The position numbers were made by a program, and so were the translations under genes. The notes beneath the pieces were generated by a model. That model was not told the DNA's origin and searched no databases. It saw nothing but the letters and a program-made list of their open reading frames with translations. 64,000 nt of DNA, from NCBI GenBank assembly GCA_036925085.1, contig JAUPFP010000096.1, forward strand, positions 63,501 through 127,500, in the 5' to 3' direction. Positions 33,488 to 44,599 of the stretch are shown piece after piece; position 1 is the first letter of the stretch; every line of letters begins with the position of its first letter. The DNA is from Brachycybe producta (lineage: Eukaryota; Arthropoda; Diplopoda; Playtdesmida; Andrognathidae).

Positions 33488-33935
33488 TAAAAAATGTTTA
33501 TAATGAATGAGGCAAGTTGAATGTGATGCTAAAGTTAACTATGCGTTGTATCTAAAAACATACAGCAAAATACACCATTTTAAAATAAAGTTCTCAAAAG
33601 AAGTAGTTATACTTCAAAATTTAGATGATTTAGGCTAATTATGTATCACATCAAATATGTACATTATCATGTCATGCATAGTTTAAGACCATGTGCACAT
33701 TAATTGGAGTTTTACTTCCTAATATATTGAAAATTCAGCAATTTTAGCAATATGGCTGAAAAAATGGCAGATAGCCTATACCCAGATTATATAAATTAAG
33801 TTGAAATCTTCACCAATCAACCTGCATATAAAGGGACTTCCATAAAACAAATTTTGTGCATGTAAAATGCTAGCTAAATCAGCATAGGAAAGGTTATACA
33901 CGTTCAATCAAATGTTACTTTTCAAGGAAAAGTCA

Positions 33936-34024
33936 TCAATTATTTCCTGAGTTACATTAATTTTAGTAATGCTGTATCAAGGATACAGCATTACTAAAAT
34001 TAATGTAACTCAGGAAATAATTGA
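33936..34024. repeat. perfect 43-bp palindrome with a 3-nt loop
   Basis: 33936-33978 and 33982-34024 are exact reverse complements with the loop AAG. The left repeat arm holds this sequence only once (29829-29872), so the palindrome came from a local inverted duplication in the right arm. Confidence 0.9.
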
Positions 34025-34438
34025 CCAATCTTAATGTTTAAATGCGAAAAATGTTCGCAATGAATGTGTCTTGAAGTTACATGTAATGTTAAAATCACAC
34101 ATCTGTACTGCTTAAGATAATATCAAGCGAAATACTCAATTTTTTAATGAAATTTTTCAAAAAAGTTAATTATGTATGACATCAAATATGTGCAGTGTAC
34201 TATCTTACATATTTAGAAACAATCTGCACATCAATTGGGCTTGGGGTTCCCACGATATTAAGAAAAAAACGAAAGTCAGCCATTTTCCAAGATGGCCGCC
34301 AAAATGGCGTCATGCCGAAGTGCCGTCATATCTGAAATCAAGTCTTTTACATAGTTCTTCATATCTGTCAAATTTGGCACTTTTATCACAATGTGCACAA
34401 TTCACCTCTTTTTTACAGCAAGCTACTGGACTAATGGA

Positions 34439-34964
34439 AGCATAGGTAATACAATCTCAACAATAGATAATTAGAAAGTTAATTAAAAATAAAATTCAAG
34501 TTTGTTTCAATGACAATGAGTTTTATTTTCATTTTTTAATCGTGTGTATTTTATAAAAAAATAACTTATTTCGTAAACAAGATTTTTTGATAAAATAACG
34601 TGGCATAAATGACACAAGTAGCCTTGGTTTCAGATTTTCTTCTCTGTATTATAAAGCAAGAAATCACTAAGTTTAAAAACAATTTCTTTTTTTGCTATAA
34701 ACACTTTATTATTTAAGTGGTGTCATTGTTAAATTTGTGATGCAAAGCATGAAAGCTGGTTGGCCTTGCCCGCTATGCTTGAATGAATTATAGTTTAGCC
34801 AATTTTTTATTTCTTTCTCTTTATAATTATGGCTGCTCGCTTGAGAGGCAACATTGGAATGTGGTGTGGGAAAAAGAGACATTGGAATGTGGTACTGAAA
34901 ATGAAGGCTCTATAGTAGTCTATGGGAGAAAGTGGTCCAGCAATGTATTTTCCTATACTACTTT
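34439..34964. other. AT-rich spacer
   Basis: No gene or known repeat seen. A short open frame at 34783-35175 runs into protease remnant and LTR sequence and is not a gene in itself. Confidence 0.45.
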
Positions 34965-35080
34965 GGACAATGCACACAGACTCCAACATTTGAGAACGGC
35001 TGTATGTTTCCAATATTGTATTTTCAATTCCATTTTAAGATGTTCTAATGTATCTATGAATAGTCAGGTTTCTGCAATTC
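34965..35080 (+). pseudogene. cysteine protease 3' remnant of Polinton-like copy P2
   Basis: DNA from GACAATGCACACAGACTCC through TGTTCTAATGTATC matches P1 at 24240-24330, the protease segment with RRLQHSRTAIC. The arrangement beyond it (dUTPase and polymerase remnants from 36865) is as in P1, once the two solo LTRs are removed. Confidence 0.75.
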
Positions 35081-35084
35081 ATAA

Positions 35085-35892
35085 TGTGGCAACCTGGTCT
35101 GCTCCAATTTTAATTTTGATGGAGCAGACGAATTTCTCTATGGTGGTCTGCCTGACAGCTACAGTAGGCTGTTAGGTCGGACGCCATTTTGGTGCCAGCA
35201 GACCTCTCACCATGAAGTCTATGGGTGAGAGGTCAGATGTGACCTCTGTCCCCTCCAGGTGGAGTTGCCTGGAGGTTTCCTGTGGCCTAGTCAACCACAG
35301 GATCGGGGCAGTTGGTTGTAGGCTGTACAGAGGACTAGACCTGTGGGTGGAGGTCAGGGAGACCTCCACTGTCCAGCATCTGGACCTTCTTCTTTTGTGC
35401 CTTTGGCCTGTTGGCCTTTGTTTGTATATATTTATGGGGGCTTGGCTGGTAGAAGTTTACCAGCCAAGTTGTGTGAATATTATTATATCACTGCCATCAT
35501 CTTTTTCGTCAATCGTCGTAAGTGTTTAATAAATACACTTTATTTATTCATCTTACCTCTGTGTCGTGTCTTTTCTTGGGGAGTACCGCGAGGGGGTGGG
35601 TTTCTGGTATTGGGGAACCTCCACCGTCTTTTTCCGTCCTCTTTCGGCCGGAACTCGTGTCGGCTCGCGGTAGAACCGGTGTTCTACCGCGATATTCTCG
35701 GCGTGGCGGCGTGGTCTTTCGTCGTGTCCGTCGGGAGTGGCTCCGTGGAGCCGGCACAACCCAGGAGCACCGTGTGGGAGACGGCTACGGGTACGGTCCC
35801 GTCCCCGTAAGGAGCCGGTTGTGCGGTAAGTTTAACGCCGTTTTTGGGGTTTTGCTTACTGGGGTATTGTGACGGTCCAGCGGGACGTTACA
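35085..35892 (+). mobile_element. complete solo LTR of the GyA/GyC family, TSD ATAA
   Basis: TGTGGCAACC...GACGTTACA, 808 bp. ATAA flanks both sides (35081-35084 and 35893-35896). A TATA-like GTATATATTTA is at 35424-35434 and AATAAA near 35528. It shows the full 3' end missing from both GyA LTRs. It is inserted in P2 between the protease and dUTPase remnants. Confidence 0.92.
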
Positions 35893-36013
35893 ATAATTAT
35901 CATTAAATTTGAAATAATAAAATTGTTTATGAATTTATTAATTACAGTCTAAAAAAATTACCACTGTATGCTTAATTACAATTTTATTTAACCTTCACCA
36001 TTTTAGTATAGTG

Positions 36014-36690
36014 TGTGGCAACCTGGTCTGCTCAAACAAATTTTTTATTGAGCAGATGAACTCTCTATGGTGATCTGCCTGGCAGCTTACAGTAGGCTGC
36101 TGGGACGGATGTCATATTGGTGCCAGTAGACCTCTCATCATTGGAGTCAATGGGTGAGATGGCAGAAGTTACCACTGTCCCCTCCAGGCAGAGCTGCATG
36201 GAGGTATTAAATGGTCTGGTCAGCCATGTGATCTGGGCAGTGTGTTGGAGGCAAGACACCAGTTAACTTCAATGGTGGAGGCCAAGGAGTAATCCAATCT
36301 CATCTCTTTCTTTTGCCTGGTTGGCCATTAGGCCTTTGTTATATACCTTGTGTTCTTGGCTGGTTGAAGGAACCTGCCAAGTTGTGTAAATATATTGCTA
36401 TCATACTGTACGTGTATTAAATATCTTTTATTTTAATCTACCCTGTGTCGTGTCGGTTTTGGGGAGTATCGTGGGGAGGGTGGACTTCCGTGGGGAAATA
36501 CCACCATCGCAATATTTTCATCGTGGCGGTGTTTTACCGTCGTGTGAAGCTCCAGGGAGCCGATGTCAAACTGGTTAACCAAGGAAAAGGCTGCTACAGG
36601 TGCAATCTCATCCCCGTTAAGGAGCCTGGTGACCAGGTAAGTTTAGTGAATTTATCTTTGGCATTGTGACGGACCCGTCGGGTCGTTACA
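36014..36690 (+). mobile_element. second solo LTR, a diverged subfamily
   Basis: Starts TGTGGCAACCTGGTCTGC and ends GGGTCGTTACA, 677 bp, with the same block order as the LTR at 35085 but clearly diverged. The flanks are AGTG and TGTG, so a 4-bp duplication is only three of four bases preserved. It has an upstream TATA-like word and ATTAAA or AATATC near 36418. It lies in P2, 121 bp from the first solo LTR. Confidence 0.85.
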
Positions 36691-36864
36691 TGTGTGTTAT
36701 TATACTATTTATACATGTATAAAGTTATATTAAAATGGGTATATGTAATTTTATTGGTTACATTTATGCGTAAATATTTATTTTCCCGTAGAACCAAAAC
36801 CAAAACTACCACGGATGCTTGGGGGAGTTCAACTTCACATTCTGTAATTTCTACATCTGGTTAC

Positions 36865-36988
36865 ATTTTTTAAAAAAATGATTTGTGCAAATCTATCCAA
36901 TTATTTAATGGAAAAATCAAGAGTTTCCAAAATTAATAACACAACATTGTTAGCTCCCCTTTGGCTGGAATCAATGACTCCAGCCCTT
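36865..36988 (-). pseudogene. dUTPase remnant of P2
   Basis: The complement keeps the block around GVIDS (36964-36985 on plus: CTGGAATCAATGACTCCAGC) and a degenerate motif 4 ending near 36880. It aligns base by base with P1 24330-24455. The N-terminal half (motifs 1 and 2) is gone, and polymerase sequence follows at once. Confidence 0.7.
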
Positions 36989-38460
36989 GAAAAGAACCTA
37001 TAAGCCAGGGTAGTAATTTCATTGTACTCAATATAACATTTATCATCAAATACAGTAAACGTATTTTGTTCACTTCTATAGTGTAAATGTCATGCATTTT
37101 AGACTTCATTTGTCTTTTCATCACCCTGTTTTGGTTATATTGATGGAAAGCTGCGATGTACATATCACGATTGAAGTGAGATTTAACAATCTGTTTCTTA
37201 ATACCTTGAACTTGAAACCATTGAATACCTTGAACCATTATACTTATGGCTACTTCAAAGTACAGAATACATTTTAGGTTTTAAGGCCACACATTCTAAA
37301 ATAGGTTCACCATTTATTTCATCTTTAAATTTTCCAATGACTTTCTTGTTTTTAAGAGAGTGCAGAAAGTGACTTTTTGGATAGTCACTCATATCCAAAA
37401 GGTACTGATAATGCTGGATGTCATGTTAGAGATCTTTCATTTGAAGATGTATGATGAAACTGTCCGTATCAGTTTACAACAATTTGAATCAATTTCTGGA
37501 ATAATTTAATTTCAGAACATAATAATAAAATTCATACATGAGCAACTTTGATATTTCCTTTAAAGTAAAACATGTATACAACAGTTTGTTAAAATAAATG
37601 AACTATTTTTTATTTTAAAACAGTCAGGGGTTATTAATAATGTGAAGTGAGTCTAAATTTGCTCGGCTGAGTATTTTTAGACATTGTTCTTCTTCTTTAA
37701 CAAGTTCAGCATTAATTGTTTTTAATTTTCTAACATTTTCTCCAAAACTGCATTGTTCATTAATTTGAAAACATTTTTTCGAAATCATCTTTTGTCAGCT
37801 TATGCAGGCGATGTTAAATTCTATATAGGGTTTTAACCACTTGCCGTGGGGATAAGAAAGAACATGATGAATTTTGGTTAATCATATACCCATGTATAAG
37901 TAACATTGTAAATGTCTTGCATGAATAACATAATTTCTTTTATGGTAAAAATTCGGTGTAAGTTTCTTTGTTTTGTAATTTGTAGGTTCTTTTTTTTTAG
38001 AAGAAACCTCTGGACAAAGAGGGTAGTCACTATGATCAAAATGTAAATCTGTGGGATAATTGAGATCAACTTCTAATATGTACCCCTATTTGCCCTTCAA
38101 ACTCATCAAATGAACATCTAAAGTTTTGATCTCATTTTTATCTAGCCATCAAATTTTTTTCCAGGGTATGAGTTCACACATCGCAGTAGCATACAAAGAA
38201 TTGTAATCCTAATAGGCTAAATAAGATTTAGGCTTAGATGGATTGTAATAATCTAAATGGGGATTGTTCGCTTTTGCATTTGTTTGTGGCGACAAAAATA
38301 CTCTTCCCTTTGTCAGTAAATATGTGCATATCGTAATCTGTAAGTAATTCTAACTCAACTCCTGTGTATTTCAAAGCAGCAGACCAAAAATACATGGGTA
38401 AAGTGAAATAATGTCCTGGATCTAGACCAAAACTTTTAAAAGAAATAGGCAATCGCTTCT
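36989..38460 (-). pseudogene. DNA polymerase B remnant of P2
   Basis: Aligned with P1 24720-26110 with many stops. The 37238-36933 frame has IKKQIVKSHFNRDMYIA and KMHDIYTIEVNKI. Motif C is degenerate near 37480 (CTGTCCGTATCAG). A P2-only insert of about 150 bp lies near 37590-37740. The 38452-38234 frame has SFKSFGLDPGHYFTLP and LLTDYDMHIF. The alignment is lost near 38460. Confidence 0.8.
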
Positions 38461-38801
38461 TAAGTAAATATTGTGACAGTCACTCAATTTCTGTGTCTTT
38501 CAGTTTTGCCTCTGTCTTGTTGAAATTCACAAGATTTGAAACATGTTTTTCCAAATGTTTATTTTTTTATTTATGAGTGTCAGTCAATTGTTGTTAAAAT
38601 ATTTTCTATGCTGTCCTAATGTTATAACTATTCAAAAATAAATATATCACGATCTACAATATCTTATCGAACATTCAAAATTCTAACAATGAAAATGAAC
38701 AAAATACCACCACTTTTGAGAAATGTCTATATTAGTATGTTAGGTGGTGCATGTCTAAAAAAACCCATGAAAATGACTATTTTTGGCAAAATCACTATTT
38801 A
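38461..38801. other. AT-rich spacer
   Basis: No gene or known repeat seen between the end of P2 and the 343-bp duplication. Confidence 0.45.
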
Positions 38802-39487
38802 TTTTCAGCATAGTTTTTATGTTTATTAATACATATTAACTTCATTGGTATTTCTGAATTCGTCTTTGAATACAGAATTCATTGGTGTGTTTCACGTGAA
38901 AATGGCGCTTTTCTTTGCCATTATACAGGGCATCGAAAAAGCCACGTTTTTCAAAATTTGCAACTTTTTAGAGATTTTTTTTTTCAAATTAATAAATAAA
39001 TACCAACACTAATGAATATATACCACATTAATATATAATATTTAGATTGAGACATTTTGGGCCTGCCACTTAATTTTTCATTTAGTGCCTTTTGTATTTT
39101 GGGGTTCCAATCTTATTTTCACCTTGTATTTTGTTTGTAACTTCTTTTCAGCATAGTTTTTATGTTTATTAATACATATTAACTTCATTGGTATTTCTGA
39201 ATTCGTCTTTGAATACAGAATTCATTGGTGTGTTTCATGTGAAAATGGCGCTTTTCTTTGCCATTATACAGGGCATCGAAAAAGCCACGTTTTTCAAAAT
39301 TTGCAACTTTTTAGAGATTTTTTTTTTCAAATTAATAAATAAATACCAACACTAATGAATATATACCACATTAATATATAATATTTAGATTGAGACATTT
39401 TGGGCCTGCCACTTAATTTTTCATTTAGTGCCTTTTGTATTTTGGGGTTCCAACCTTATTTTCACCTTGTATTTTGTTTGTAGCTTC
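38802..39487 (+). repeat. tandem duplication, two 343-bp units
   Basis: 38802-39144 and 39145-39487 are nearly identical (for example CACGTG against CATGTG near the middle). Each begins TTTTCAGCATAG. The second unit continues into the R2 repeat (GTTTGTAGCTTCTGG). Confidence 0.9.
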
Positions 39488-39660
39488 TGGCCACTCGGTA
39501 CATAAGGTACGGAGTGACCCAGATTCTTGTTTTTTCCCTTCATATTTACTTCCACATGAATGGATGTTTATGCATTTTTACATGTTTTGTTTATGTTTTT
39601 CTGTTATTGCTTACTGTAGGTGTGATAACAGAACCATTAGTCATTAGTTTGGCCTAAGAT
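39440..39660 (+). repeat. R2 interspersed repeat, copy 1
   Basis: Shares with 57310-57600 and 56180-56360 the blocks TTTTGGGGTTCCAAC, TTGTATTTTGTTTGTAGCTT, GGTAC...GTGACCCAGATTC and GTTTATGTTTTTCTGTTA followed by GTGTGATAACA. No coding seen. Confidence 0.65.
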
Positions 39661-39789
39661 GGCTTCGTGCCTGCCGGTAATCACTAATAAGTGCCCTCGC
39701 ACAGCGTGGGGGCCTAGCTGGACCGTCGTGGCGAGTCGTCCCACCACGGTGATCCTTTGGCCTCCCACACCATGAATGTTGGGTGGGAT

Positions 39790-41745
39790 TATCACAGGTT
39801 CGATTTCGAACTTGTGTTCCTGCGCGTAGCTCCGGTGTCTGCGAGCATCCGTATAACTTTCCCATTGACCGTGACGGCGATGCGCGGGTTCTTGTCGCTG
39901 GCGTCGTAGTCTCCGACTTCTTGAGGTGAACAGCTGTCTACCAGCTGCTCATACACCATTGTCATTCGTTTTCGGCAGCAGGAGTGGCCCTTCGTCGGTG
40001 GTTGGGTTCCGGGAGCCATGATGGCTATTGTTTTATTCTCGCGGCACCCAATCTCCTGTGTGGATTGTTTAAGGACGTCGAGCATGTCCTGCCAAACGAT
40101 TAGCTCGTCCAGGGGTCCATTTATGTGCAGGAGCCCGGTCGAGCACCTTGACTGGTATGTCCTCAGAGTCGTCAGAACTGTCATTGTCGGGTTTATCAGG
40201 AGGAGGTGCTCCGGCGGCTGAGTCTGCGGCTGGAAGAAGAATCCGGCGGATTTGTCCCGCCACTCGTATCAAGGCAAACTCAATGCCGTTTTCGGTGATG
40301 ATATCCGTTTCAGGCACCTCTCTTTTGGTGTCATAGTAGGTAACCGGCTCCCCAAACTGCTTGATTGCAACCTTCTTTTTTGGTTGCCGACACTCATGGA
40401 GGAAATGCCCCAATTTCCCACAATTATAGCACGTTGACTTGCTCTTGTCGAATGTGTGAGTGGTGTCTGGTTGGGGATCCGTTGCAGACTGTCGGTTTGA
40501 ATTGGTGGCAGCAGTTTGACTAGGCTTTTTATCGTGCCTAGACCGGTGTGTTTTGTCTTTAGGGCTGGCGGCTGCTGCCGGCTCCTGGTCGGTCTTCGAT
40601 GCTCCTTTACCCGACTGTGAATCAGCTGCGGGTTTTGGTTTCGTCGGTCATTCATTCAAGGACAGCAGGACCACCTCCATATTGAGGACGGCGTTTGCAA
40701 AGTCTATGAACGACGTCGTAGATGCATGGTGCACGGCGTTCTTTATGGTGGGATGTAGAGCGCGGCGCAACTGGCTTATACGCAGCTGATCGTTAAGTTG
40801 TGGGTAAACTCGGTCGCCGAGTATCATGAACTTCCAGATGAAAGCTTGTGTACTCTCGCCTTCCTTCTGGAGCATCTCTGTATACTGTTTCTCCAAGATG
40901 GCCAGTTCGTTCGGTTTTCCGAACGTATCTACCATCTGTACTTTCAGGGCTGGAAAAAAATGTCCTGAAGCTCTTACCTCAGCTTGCTCAACCACGTGCG
41001 GGCGGCCCCAGTGAAACACCCTTGATGTATTCCTCCTTGTGGTGGGCTTTCCAGCTGTACAGGTAGGCCACTTCCTCGAATTCTTCCAGGAAGGGACGGA
41101 AACCTGTCAATCCATCAAATTTTTGGATCGAGTCGGCTGGGTGGCGACCACTATACTTCTTATTGAAGTCCTCCACGGAGGGTTCTCTGGGGGCTGGTCG
41201 ATAGATGCCATCCTGGATGTTTGACATTCCAGCGGGCATCAGACCTACCCCTTGCAGTGGAAAACGTGGTGCGTAGACTGAAGTGCCTTGTGTCGCTCCT
41301 TGGTGCGGCTGTTGTTCCGGGGGTGCCGAGTGGCGACCACTATGTGCAACCCGGACAAGCGAGCGAGGAGAATCAGTGCGTGTCATAATCAGTATTCCCG
41401 CACGCTCATCTCTGTGACGCGGATTATCTGACTGCTCTTGGTGTTGCCAGTCAGGGTTACGCGGTAGATGACAGGTGTGCGGTGTGTAGTGTCTGTCGTA
41501 ATGATAGTGACACTCTCTGTAGCCAACATAGGGAGCTGAAGAGGTGTCCGAGTCATCGTCACGACGTCGGTATGTGCATGTTGCCCGCCGTGGTGTAGTC
41601 GGTCGATTCAGTGTGAATCGGTCGTCTATGAGTTGGGACATACGAGTCGATAGTGCAGCCACCTGTTGTGATAGGTGGTCAAACTCGGCCCCAGTCGGCC
41701 GTGGCGGTGGTGTCACATCAGTAGTTATGGGTACTTCCAACAGAT
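39790..41745 (-). pseudogene. gag: gag and protease start of a different Gypsy family (GyF)
   Basis: Reads right to left. 41740-40988: proline, arginine and histidine-rich N-terminal part, then capsid-like FDGLTGFRPFLEEFEEVAYL. 41019-40648: capsid C-terminal part (LEKQYTEMLQKEGESTQAFI). A zinc knuckle lies near 40380-40430 (complement C-Y-N-C-G-K, H, C). An acidic linker follows, and 40184-39792 ends in a protease start, VTVNGKVIRMLADTGAT, with an intact DTGA. The protease is cut just after the active site. It is unrelated in sequence to the other Gypsy copies apart from the general plan, and frameshifts join the pieces. Confidence 0.75.
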
Positions 41746-43061
41746 CCTCGTGTGAACCCTGGTGATCAGGCAGGGACTCCGTATTGTCATGTGAGGTAGA
41801 TGATGTGGCTTGTGTAATGTGGATGTGCGGTGACGAACGAGTCCGACGAAGTCCAAGTCGGTGTGTGCAGCTCCGAGGGTTCTCGAGTACACTCTGAGCT
41901 ATACTTTCGGTTTCCAGTATGATAGGACTCGTTCAGTTCGTGAAGTTGTAGGTCGGTGATGTCACTGTGCGCCGGTAAATTAGTGCTTGTCGGTAACCGA
42001 CACTATCGTACTCTTATACACTGAGTAACGATAGGTTACCTATGCTTGTGATGTGTATAACGAAGTGGCTGTTCACTCCGTTAGTGTGGTGATGGTTGTA
42101 TCGTATTGGCTGTATCTTCAGTTGGGCTTGTGGCGATTTTTGGTTCCCAACTGATGTAGTGTCGTGAGTTCCTTATTGAGTGTCAGATTTTAGAAGGATC
42201 TCTCTCAATATGTGGTATTTGGCGACCACGTGGAGGTTACGAGAATTCCAAAGGTCTCAATAAAGAAACAGAAGATGTACAATGCAATCGCGAGCGTGGT
42301 ACACCACCCAATCGAAATTGCACTGCGGAAAGTGAATTGGAAATGAAAGTGTATTGCAGTTGCCTAGAGAAAAGGCAAGCAATATGAAGAGTAAAGCTAG
42401 AGCGCGGTGCCCGCACTTTTAGGTTTACTTGAAAACAAGAATTAAGAATGTGTGTGTAGAGAACACACAAAGGAACGAAAGTTCAAGATGGCTGAACTTT
42501 CTAAAGAAGAACAAACAAAGGAGAAGTTCAAGATGGCTGAACTTTCCTGAAGCAAGAAAAGAAAGCTGATTTACTTAAAAAGTATAAAACTTAGGTGCGG
42601 CTAACGCAAGTCAAAAGTTTTAATTTAGATTAATTAGAAAAAGTAAATCAGTGTAGAAATGGAAGAGTGTTCAACAAGCTAGATGCTTGGTGAACCAGAA
42701 GAATGGTTCAGACTGTTGAAATTTTGTGTCCTCACTGCTGGATGGCTCTGGATAGAAAAGACAGAGTCAGTGCCCAGTGAGGGACTATGTTGAGTAGAAT
42801 GAAGAGGTCCGTAGGTGGCGCTGTGGTGGCCACTTCCGGTTCAGTTTATTGCAATGTAAAAAAATGATGACTTGAAGAATTCTTCCGGGGCACGTTTTTA
42901 TGGCGGCCAGGAGAAAGAACACAAAAAGAGAGAAAATTCAAAGAAAAAGAGAAGTTTTCTCTGACGAGAGGAACACTCTACCAGGGGGCGCGTAAGTGCA
43001 ACCCTCTGGAAGAGAAGTGAGAAGAAGAGAACACAAAAAGATGAGAGAAGGTACAACAATG
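41746..43061. other. region upstream of GyF gag and left flank of GyC
   Basis: No gene seen. It probably includes the GyF leader on the minus strand, but I could not place an LTR. Two direct copies of AAGTTCAAGATGGCTGAACT lie at 42479-42498 and 42524-42543. AACACAAAAAGA repeats near 42918 and 43031. The GyC homology starts abruptly at 43062. Confidence 0.45.
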
Positions 43062-43565
43062 AGTGGTCGGATCAGTGCAAACTAGCGTTTGCTCGGTTAA
43101 AGGCATTTTTAACTGAAGCGCCGGTACTCACCATGTACGATCCTCGTGGTGAGGTAATTATCCATACCGATGCTAGTGGGTACGGCTTGGGAGTCGTAGT
43201 CTACCAGAAGTTACCGGAGGACAGTGTCCCCCGTGTTCTGGCCTACGCAAGCCGACTCATGAAAGGAGCGGAAACACGGTATTCGGTCACCGAACAGGAG
43301 TGCTTGGCGGTCATGTTTGCCGTGGGTAAATTCCGTCCTTACCTCTTTAACCGGGAGTTCGTGATCGTAACTGATCACCATGCTCTTTGCTATCTGCAGA
43401 CAGCCAAGAACCTGCAAGGCAGGTTGGGGCGTTGGCAGATGCAGCTTCAAGAGTACCGGTTCAAGGTTCAGTATAGGAAGGGAACACTGCACGTGGATGC
43501 CGACGCTTTGAGTCGGTATCCTGTTCATGATGTGGCGGACCTTTCCTTACCTGAATACGTCGAAG
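43062..43565 (+). pseudogene. pol: RNase H of GyC, 5' truncated
   Basis: Starts inside the RT-RNase H connection (SDQCKLAFARLKAFLTEAP). RNase H is open: HTDASGYGLGVVVYQKL, TEQECLAVMFAVGKF, VTDHHALCYLQT and DADALSRYPV. Gag, protease and RT are missing. Nearly identical to GyA 9399-9900. Confidence 0.85.
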
Positions 43566-44257
43566 CCGACGTAGGTGAGGTTATTTACCACATCCATTCC
43601 GAGGTGGATTGGGTCAAGGAGCAAGAGGCCGATGGCTGGTGCTCCAAAGTGAAGAGAGAGATCTTCTGTGACCCCAACTCGAACCTCCGGTTCAAGTTTG
43701 TGGTGGCAGATGACTTGTTGTTTGGCATCAGGTCCATCCAGGATTGGTTGAGAACTGTTCTGGTAGTTCCGAAGTCATGCAGGGCTTTCTGTCTAAGGAA
43801 GCTACATGACATTCCCGAAGCTGGTCACTTCGGGATGTTTAAGACCTACCAGAGACTGCGCTCACGCTTCTACTGAATTGGTATGAAGCAGGACACTGCC
43901 GAATATGTTAAGTCATGTTTGGTGTGTCAGAGAGCGCGACAGTTCGCTCGAAGTCAGGGATTTCTCCAACCGATTGTGCCGGAGTACCCAGTTGATACCT
44001 GGGGAATGGACTTCGTTGGACCGTTTCCTGCCTTTGTGCGTGGAGTCACCTATGTACTAATTATGGTTGACTATTTCACCCGGTACGGTGTGGCAAGGGC
44101 GGTATGAAGGGCCACGGCCGCCTGTATGGTGAAATTTCTGAAGGACGAGATCCTTTCGGTGTATGGCACACCGAAAGCACTTGTCTGGGATCGTGGGTCC
44201 CAGTTCTCCAGCAAAGTCCTGCTGAAGTTCCGAGAGCGCTATAACATAGCACATCAC
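43566..44257 (+). pseudogene. pol: integrase of GyC, truncated
   Basis: The same frame continues to a TGA at 43874, then resumes. The zinc-binding H/H and C/C pairs are intact (AGHFG; KSCLVCQRA). Core: DTWGMDFVGPFP (first D) and VWDRGSQFSS (second D). A TGA (44105-44107) interrupts. Homology ends after YNIAHHFTS (about 44267), so the glutamate is missing. Confidence 0.8.
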
Positions 44258-44599
44258 TTCACGTCAAGGCCATTAGCCTCTAAGACAGTGAATTTGGCGG
44301 CTGAGCGCCATTTTGTTTATCACAAACTTGAACAAAAAACGCCGGCCGCACGTGCATTGAATAAACCACGAATTCACCATCTAAAAAGCTGTGCAAGACT
44401 GGAACAACGTAAAAACATTGAAAAAGTAAGTCCCTCTAAGGGAATTTCCTTCTCCTGCCTGTTGGCAGTTCTCTTTTATTTGTTAACGGTGTGTTTTACG
44501 GTCGTTGACCGTGTACACACGTGGTAGGTGTGGTTTCGCCGCCATGACTGTTGTCATGGTGGCCCAACCACTGTGGAAAGCACTTTTCCTGCGGAATCA
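44258..44599 (+). other. spacer in GyC between integrase and the ACGGT-rich region
   Basis: Integrase homology stops near 44267. A region with an open frame to 44527 follows, with no recognised domain. At 44423-44433 AAAAAGTAAGTC looks like a splice donor and is also found in GyB at 17055-17065, followed in both by a pyrimidine-rich block and CTGCCTG(C/T)TGGCAGT. It may be a functional leader of ORF3. Confidence 0.5.

Larger units (their letters stand above)
33230..34438 (-). repeat. right arm of the long inverted repeat
   Basis: Inverse of 29388-31015. It carries the inverted SINE (33275-33487), the empty R1 site near 33577 and an extra 43-bp palindrome at 33936-34024 that the left arm lacks. 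The outer edge is near TAGTCCAGTAGCTTG (34424-34438 on the complement). Confidence 0.8.

Noticed and set aside
41746-43061. LTR and primer binding site of GyF
   Set aside because: No second copy of the presumed LTR is in the window, so ends cannot be supported.
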